A stretch of DNA of 11,245 nucleotides, taken from contig JAJYOS010000120.1 of NCBI GenBank assembly GCA_021796055.1, forward strand, positions 1 to 11,245, read 5' to 3'. Every line of letters begins with the position of its first letter. The first letter of the stretch is position 1. This document shows, piece by piece, positions 7,016-11,245 of this stretch. The DNA is from Bacteroidota bacterium (GTDB lineage: Bacteria > Bacteroidota > Kryptoniia > Kryptoniales > JAKASW01). The notes under the pieces were generated by a model, which did no database searches, was not told where the DNA came from, and worked only from the letters and a program-made list of their open reading frames with translations. Made by a program: the position numbers and the translations under genes.

Positions 7016-8506
7016 ATGAAAACCAGATTCTTGTTCTTGTCAGTCGTCGGAATGTTTCTATCGTTTAGTGCTTACGCTCAGACTCCCGAAGATGCCCTTC
7101 GATTAGCAGAGAGCGGTTACGGAACCAGCGCAAGATCAGTTGCCATGGGAAACGCGATGACGGGGTTGGCTCAGGGTTACGACGCCACAAGCTTCAATCC
7201 TGCGGGATTAACGCAGTCAAGACAATCGGAAGTTTCTTTCGGACTGAACTTTCTCGGCTACAACAACGATGCTTCGTACCTGGGAAATCAGGGGTCTCTC
7301 TCCAGTTCGCAAACTGATGTGTCTAATATCGGTCTTGTCTACCCTTTCCCCACAACGAGGGGAGGATTCGTCATAGCGTTCGGTTATAACCGCGGTCCCG
7401 ATTTTAATTCCGCGCTTTCTGTGAGCGGATTCAACCCGAACAGCTCGATAATACCGTCTCTTTATTATCCCGGCGATACTCTTGCCGATATCCCGTATAT
7501 GGTATTCCTCGAGGACGTTAATCAAAATCCGTTGGTCTCTAAGGATGTCAATCAAAGCGGGAAGGTTTATACGTCCGGCGGAATCAACAACTGGCTGGCT
7601 TCCGCAGGAATGGACATCGCACAGAATTTCTCGATCGGGCTAACAATCAATCTCGTCAACGGGTCCTACAAGTACACGCGCACGTTCGCCGAATCGGGAG
7701 TCCAGGGATACACATACAACAACTCCGACTTCGGGTCCTTTCTCCTGAATAGTCAGGACAACCAGACCATAAACGGTTGGAACGCGAAGGCAGGGTTTCT
7801 ATACAAGTGGCAGGATATGAACGGAGCGACGTATGCAAGATTCGGTGCAGCTATTAACTTCCCATCATTCCTGACGGTCACCGATAATTATGCCTCCCAG
7901 GGTTCTGCGTACTTCACTACTCCTCCCGTCGGCCCATACAACTATTCTACCAGCAATGGTTATGGTCAGGATGAGGGAGCCGGCCCGGCAGTGCAGTATG
8001 ACGTTACAACACCGTTCAAATTCTCAATCGGTGCTTCGGGCGGAACCTCGCAGTTGACAGTCGCGGCCGACATCCAGTACGTCGATTGGACACAGTTGAG
8101 TTTCAGCAACTCGAATCTGGGCGCAAGTACGATAAATGACCTGAATTCTCAGATCAAACAGGAGTACAAACCTACCCTCAATACAAGGATAGGAGTTGAA
8201 TTGGCGTTGACCGACCCGAAATACTCATTGTTCGTACCGTATGTAAGAGCGGGCGGAGGATTATTGCCTTCTCCATATTCAAGTGACGGCCCTTCGCAGG
8301 CTCAGAAGTACGTGAGCGGTGGAATTGGAGCGAGAATCCAGAACACCATCAATATTGATTTTGCCTACCAATACGGGTGGTGGGACTCCAACACTCTGGT
8401 ATACCCGTCTACAGTAATAAACAATCAGACATATCCGGGCCAGGGCACGAGTAACGAGAAGATTTCGAACACGAATTTCATTTTCACGTTCGCATATAAT
8501 TTCTGA
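7016..8506 (+). CDS. FadL/OmpP1-family outer-membrane transport protein
   Basis: The 496-residue product belongs to the long-chain fatty acid/aromatic hydrocarbon transporter family (OmpP1/FadL/TodX), whose members form outer-membrane barrels that let hydrophobic substrates diffuse in. The signal peptide ends at AYA (residues 19-21), giving a mature N-terminal Gln. The family's N-terminal plug region is clear: ARSVAMGNAMTGLAQGYDAT followed by NPAGLT (residues 61-66). A Gly/Asn/Tyr-rich series of strands fills the rest, and the protein ends in FIFTFAYNF, with the terminal Phe used for BAM-assisted barrel insertion. The N-terminus also resembles PorV, a related barrel of type IX secretion, but no other secretion genes are present. 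The ATG at 7016 is chosen because it begins the signal peptide; an upstream TTG (6953) would bury it. The ribosome site (CGGAAAAAG) is weak. It lies eight bases before the next gene, so they form an operon. The substrate cannot be told. Confidence 0.88.
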   Translation: MKTRFLFLSVVGMFLSFSAYAQTPEDALRLAESGYGTSARSVAMGNAMTGLAQGYDATSFNPAGLTQSRQSEVSFGLNFLGYNNDASYLGNQGSLSSSQTDVSNIGLVYPFPTTRGGFVIAFGYNRGPDFNSALSVSGFNPNSSIIPSLYYPGDTLADIPYMVFLEDVNQNPLVSKDVNQSGKVYTSGGINNWLASAGMDIAQNFSIGLTINLVNGSYKYTRTFAESGVQGYTYNNSDFGSFLLNSQDNQTINGWNAKAGFLYKWQDMNGATYARFGAAINFPSFLTVTDNYASQGSAYFTTPPVGPYNYSTSNGYGQDEGAGPAVQYDVTTPFKFSIGASGGTSQLTVAADIQYVDWTQLSFSNSNLGASTINDLNSQIKQEYKPTLNTRIGVELALTDPKYSLFVPYVRAGGGLLPSPYSSDGPSQAQKYVSGGIGARIQNTINIDFAYQYGWWDSNTLVYPSTVINNQTYPGQGTSNEKISNTNFIFTFAYNF

Positions 8507-8512
8507 GGTGAG
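8505..8512 (+). promoter_or_regulatory. Shine-Dalgarno overlapping the FadL-family stop codon
   Basis: GAGGTGAG shares two bases with the TGA of the upstream gene and is followed closely by the ATG at 8515, implying translational coupling. It is nearly identical to the junction at 5576-5591. Confidence 0.65.
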
Positions 8513-8514
8513 TT

Positions 8515-9216
8515 ATGAAACGGATGATGAATATTGGCTTATCGATTTCGTTCATACTGCTCGCGGCAATTTCCGCTCAAGCACAGGTTTTCACGGGGAA
8601 TCTCTGTCCCGACAATGTGAACAGCAGTCTTAGAAACGTTGGTCCCCGGGGCAGTCTCATGCCGGACGCTGCCCCTTCATCATTCCTCTCGCGACAGGGT
8701 GCCTTTGCCATCCCCGAGTATTCGCCTGTCTTGATAGATGCTACGAGTCTGGGGGCAGGTGCGGTGGGAAGCTTTCCGTTAGAGGGCGACTTGTTTCTCC
8801 GCATCTCGATCATAAATCTGTACAACCCCCTGAGTACGGCTAACGGCGCAGCCGTGTACGGTTCACAAGGCATGTTGATGCCCGTCGAGGTTGGAGTCAG
8901 GGTTCCTTTTCTGAAATCAGAACTCGGTACTCTCGGATACACACTGTACGGCGAATCGTCCGCAGGCCTCCTTTTCGGGTGGGCATTTCCGACAGACGGG
9001 TCTTTCATGAGCTACTCGCTTCCCAATTCCAGGTTCTCGAGCGGAGCGGCCGCGTATCTGGGGATAGGTAATTCTATTCGTGTGGACAAGTACGTGGGAC
9101 TCTATCTGAATGGCGGGTTAGGCTATTATGATTTCTTCTCGTCGTCAATAATGCCACAGACGAATTATCTTGTACCGTCCGTGGCGGCTGGATTCTACTT
9201 CAGTCTTGCGCCGTAG
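8515..9216 (+). CDS. Exported protein, probable small outer-membrane beta-barrel, function unknown
   Basis: The 233-residue product has a clear Sec signal peptide (MKRMMN, hydrophobic core, predicted cut after AQA at residue 23). The mature part has barrel-like alternating strands with Gly and aromatic residues: SFPLEGDLFLRISIINLYN, VEVGVRVPFL, GTLGYTLYGESSAG, AAAYLGIG, YVGLYLNGGLGYYDFF and SVAAGFYFSLAP. I do not recognise a family. The start is set by a good ribosome site, and the gene is coupled to the FadL-family gene, so the two may act together at the outer membrane, for example as accessory barrel and transporter. That partnership is inferred only from position. A strong inverted repeat begins two bases after its stop, suggesting it is the last gene of the transcript. 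Confidence 0.78.
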   Translation: MKRMMNIGLSISFILLAAISAQAQVFTGNLCPDNVNSSLRNVGPRGSLMPDAAPSSFLSRQGAFAIPEYSPVLIDATSLGAGAVGSFPLEGDLFLRISIINLYNPLSTANGAAVYGSQGMLMPVEVGVRVPFLKSELGTLGYTLYGESSAGLLFGWAFPTDGSFMSYSLPNSRFSSGAAAYLGIGNSIRVDKYVGLYLNGGLGYYDFFSSSIMPQTNYLVPSVAAGFYFSLAP

Positions 9217-9218
9217 TC

Positions 9219-9250
9219 CGAAAGGGCGTTTTCCGCAAAACGAGCTTTCG
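9219..9250 (+). terminator. Inverted repeat after the envelope genes, probable transcript-end hairpin
   Basis: The outer arms CGAAAG (9219-9224) and CTTTCG (9245-9250) and the inner arms CGTTTT (9227-9232) and AAAACG (9237-9242) pair perfectly around a CCGC loop, with a two-base internal mismatch (GG against AG). This is 12 base pairs in total, starting two bases after the stop. No run of T follows, so it is not a canonical intrinsic terminator; it may be a Rho-aided end or a 3'-stabilising hairpin. Confidence 0.55.
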
Positions 9251-9287
9251 ATTGCCAAATTTGACGTCTCTTCACTAAATTGTGCAA

Positions 9288-11245
9288 GTGAAGCGGTTTA
9301 AACTTGTACTCGCTATTGTCTCTCTTACCCTCATTATTGTTCTAGTAAGTGTAGTCATTTTCCTGAGAAGGATAGGAACGGAGTCTCTTCCTGACCAGGA
9401 AGGGACACTTGCGGTTTCCGGGTTAGGGGCTGAAACAAAAATACTGAGGGACAGCCTGGGAGTACCTTACATCGAAGCCCGTTCCGATTCCGACGCATAT
9501 TTTGCTCTTGGATTTGTTCATGCCCAGGACAGGCTCTTCCAGATGGAAATGTACAGGCGACTCGGCGAGGGGAAACTTAGCGAGGTATTCGGTGAGAAGA
9601 CGCTTCAGATTGACGAGTTGTTCAGGACCCTGCGGTTTACTGAAATGGCCGACTCGCTGTATGACCATTCTTCGATGACGACGAAGAGGATCTTGAGATG
9701 GTATTCGAGGGGGGTAAACGCTTATATCTCCGGTGCGAAGATGCTTCCCGCGGAATTCTCCATGCTGAAAATTCAGCCTGATCCGTGGACCCCAAGAGAT
9801 TGCTTAATCGTAGCCAGGCTTATGTCGTGGGAGTTGAACATCTCGTGGTGGACAAAGCCTGTATTTGGAGAGTTGTATGACAAGCTCGGGCCCGCAAAGG
9901 CCGCGCTTCTGATACCATTGTTTTCGGGTCCTCCAGGCGCAAAAGTATCGAGTACCTATTCCCGCTCAATGGAAACTTTTGCCAGCACCTTCATGGGGGC
10001 GAACTCAGAGGCCATGGAACTGATAGATGGCGTAGGTTCTCCGGATTGCTATGGGAGCAACAACTGGACTATCGCTCCATCGAGAACGAGCAGCGGCTCG
10101 GCGATACTCTGCAATGATCCGCATCTTGCGTTCAGCGAACCGGCAAAATGGTATTTCGTTTCAATAAACTCACCGTCATTGAATGTGATGGGAGTGACTC
10201 TTCCCGGTACTCCCGGAATTGTGATAGGAAGGAACAGGAACATCGCCTGGGGGATGACGAACGTGATGAGCGATGATTCGGATTTCTATATAATGGTACC
10301 GGATTCTTCCGATTCAAGCATGTATTGGTATGACGGGAAGCTGGTCCCGTATCAAACCACTATGGATACAATCGAGGTAAAGGGAAGCTCTCCATTCGTG
10401 TTCACAAGACGCATGACGGTTCAGGGTCCCGTGGTCAGCGATGTTTTGGCGAAATCATATGCCCTGAGTCAGTTGAAGTCGGCTCAAATCGGCCATCAGG
10501 GAGTAATTGCGCTCCGATGGGCTGCGTACTGGCCGAGCGACGAGACCAAATCGATATTTCTGCTGAACACCGCCCGCAGTTTTGACGAGTTCATTAACGC
10601 CTTGAAATATTTTGGAAGCCCGGCGCAGAATTTCGTGTACGCCGATAAAAGGGGAAACATTGGATATAAAGCGGCCGGGAATCTTCCGCTGCGCAATTAT
10701 CCCATGCCTTTCCTCCCGCAATACGGGAATTCCAGTAAGTATGTGTGGCAAAGCTTCATCCCGTTCGATGCACTCCCCCAAAGCTACAATCCGCCTTCGG
10801 AGTTTCTGGCCACCGCAAACAACAGGACGGCGCCGGCAAATTATCCTTACTATATTACGAATCTTTACGAGCCCTCCTCTCGGATAAACAGAATCGATTC
10901 TTATATTTCCGCTCACGATACGATGAGCGTTGAATTGTGCAAACAGCTCCAGCTCGATTACTATTCCGAATATATGAAGACCTTTAATAATAGGCTGGTA
11001 GCTGCGTGTGACAGCGAGAACTACGCCCCGAGGGAACTCGTTTACCTGGTTAATTTCAACGGGATAATCGGGGAGAAGAGCACGGCTGCGGCGATATTGA
11101 ATGTGGCGTTTGTTCGACTTGTGGAAAATTTGTTTGAGCCGGTGCTTGGCTCGTCGCTGTTCAAAAGATACATTGTGATCAGCAATGTACCGACGAGAAT
11201 CGTCGGCAGCGTGCTTAAGGATTTCGCCAAAACATCGCTGACCAC
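9288..11245 (+). CDS. Penicillin acylase family Ntn hydrolase, membrane-anchored (3' end beyond window)
   Basis: These enzymes cleave amide bonds of penicillins, acyl-homoserine lactones or other acylated amines outside the cytoplasm, and mature by self-cleavage before a serine. 652 codons are visible and the frame is still open at the window end. After a basic start (MKRFK) comes one hydrophobic segment (residues 6-26), either an anchor or an uncleaved signal. The alpha-chain motif GFVHAQDRLFQME is at 75-87. The cleavage site YGSNNW gives the nucleophile Ser257, followed by NDPHL (276-280). TANNR (N511/N512) holds the likely oxyanion-hole asparagine, matching Asn241 of penicillin G acylase beta chain. 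An in-frame TAA at 9276-9278 leaves only GTG 9282 or GTG 9288 as starts; neither has a clear ribosome site. The missing C-terminal part should be about 100-200 residues. The native substrate cannot be read from the sequence. It is separated from the envelope genes by the hairpin, so probably transcribed on its own. Confidence 0.93.
   Translation, partial: MKRFKLVLAIVSLTLIIVLVSVVIFLRRIGTESLPDQEGTLAVSGLGAETKILRDSLGVPYIEARSDSDAYFALGFVHAQDRLFQMEMYRRLGEGKLSEVFGEKTLQIDELFRTLRFTEMADSLYDHSSMTTKRILRWYSRGVNAYISGAKMLPAEFSMLKIQPDPWTPRDCLIVARLMSWELNISWWTKPVFGELYDKLGPAKAALLIPLFSGPPGAKVSSTYSRSMETFASTFMGANSEAMELIDGVGSPDCYGSNNWTIAPSRTSSGSAILCNDPHLAFSEPAKWYFVSINSPSLNVMGVTLPGTPGIVIGRNRNIAWGMTNVMSDDSDFYIMVPDSSDSSMYWYDGKLVPYQTTMDTIEVKGSSPFVFTRRMTVQGPVVSDVLAKSYALSQLKSAQIGHQGVIALRWAAYWPSDETKSIFLLNTARSFDEFINALKYFGSPAQNFVYADKRGNIGYKAAGNLPLRNYPMPFLPQYGNSSKYVWQSFIPFDALPQSYNPPSEFLATANNRTAPANYPYYITNLYEPSSRINRIDSYISAHDTMSVELCKQLQLDYYSEYMKTFNNRLVAACDSENYAPRELVYLVNFNGIIGEKSTAAAILNVAFVRLVENLFEPVLGSSLFKRYIVISNVPTRIVGSVLKDFAKTSLT

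Noticed and set aside
10455..10916. 153-codon minus-strand frame within the acylase gene
   Set aside because: Antisense to a gene with all conserved acylase motifs in a continuous + frame.

Overview
The window looks like chromosomal DNA of a Gram-negative bacterium, about 50% G+C. A lipoprotein signal peptide, a FadL-type porin and other predicted outer-membrane proteins show an outer membrane. The gene set and protein styles (MetH activation-domain type, FadL/PorV-like N-terminus, Tyr/Pro low-complexity lipoprotein) fit the FCB group, perhaps an Ignavibacteria/Bacteroidota-Chlorobiota lineage. That placement is inference; no marker here fixes it. All credible genes lie on the + strand.

Region 1 (1-4224) is housekeeping. 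It opens with the C-terminal AdoMet-binding reactivation domain of cobalamin-dependent methionine synthase (metH). An in-frame stop lies just upstream of this domain even though domain-like sequence seems to continue across it. Next come recN (DNA double-strand-break repair ATPase) and cysS (cysteinyl-tRNA synthetase), joined by a 4-base ATGA overlap and so probably co-translated. A 184-bp spacer follows. It holds one reading frame with ATGA overlaps at both ends and a single internal TGA.

Region 2 (4409-9216) is a run of five genes, at least four of them for exported envelope proteins: a probable outer-membrane beta-barrel protein (4409), an unrecognised 92-residue protein (5300), a tyrosine-rich then proline-rich low-complexity lipoprotein (5589), a FadL/OmpP1-family barrel (7016) and a second small probable barrel protein (8515). 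The pairs 5300/5589 and 7016/8515 are tightly spaced and share an almost identical stop/Shine-Dalgarno/start junction. A near-perfect inverted repeat directly after the last stop probably ends or stabilises the transcript.

Region 3 (9288 to the end) is the first 652 codons of a membrane-anchored penicillin-acylase-family Ntn hydrolase. It runs off the window.

No tRNA, rRNA, CRISPR array, insertion sequence or phage gene was seen. The most unusual items are the low-complexity lipoprotein with its homopolymer tracts, the unrecognised secreted proteins around it, and the interrupted frames at the left edge and after cysS. I found no clear defence or mobile system, and would not claim a new system beyond the envelope cluster.
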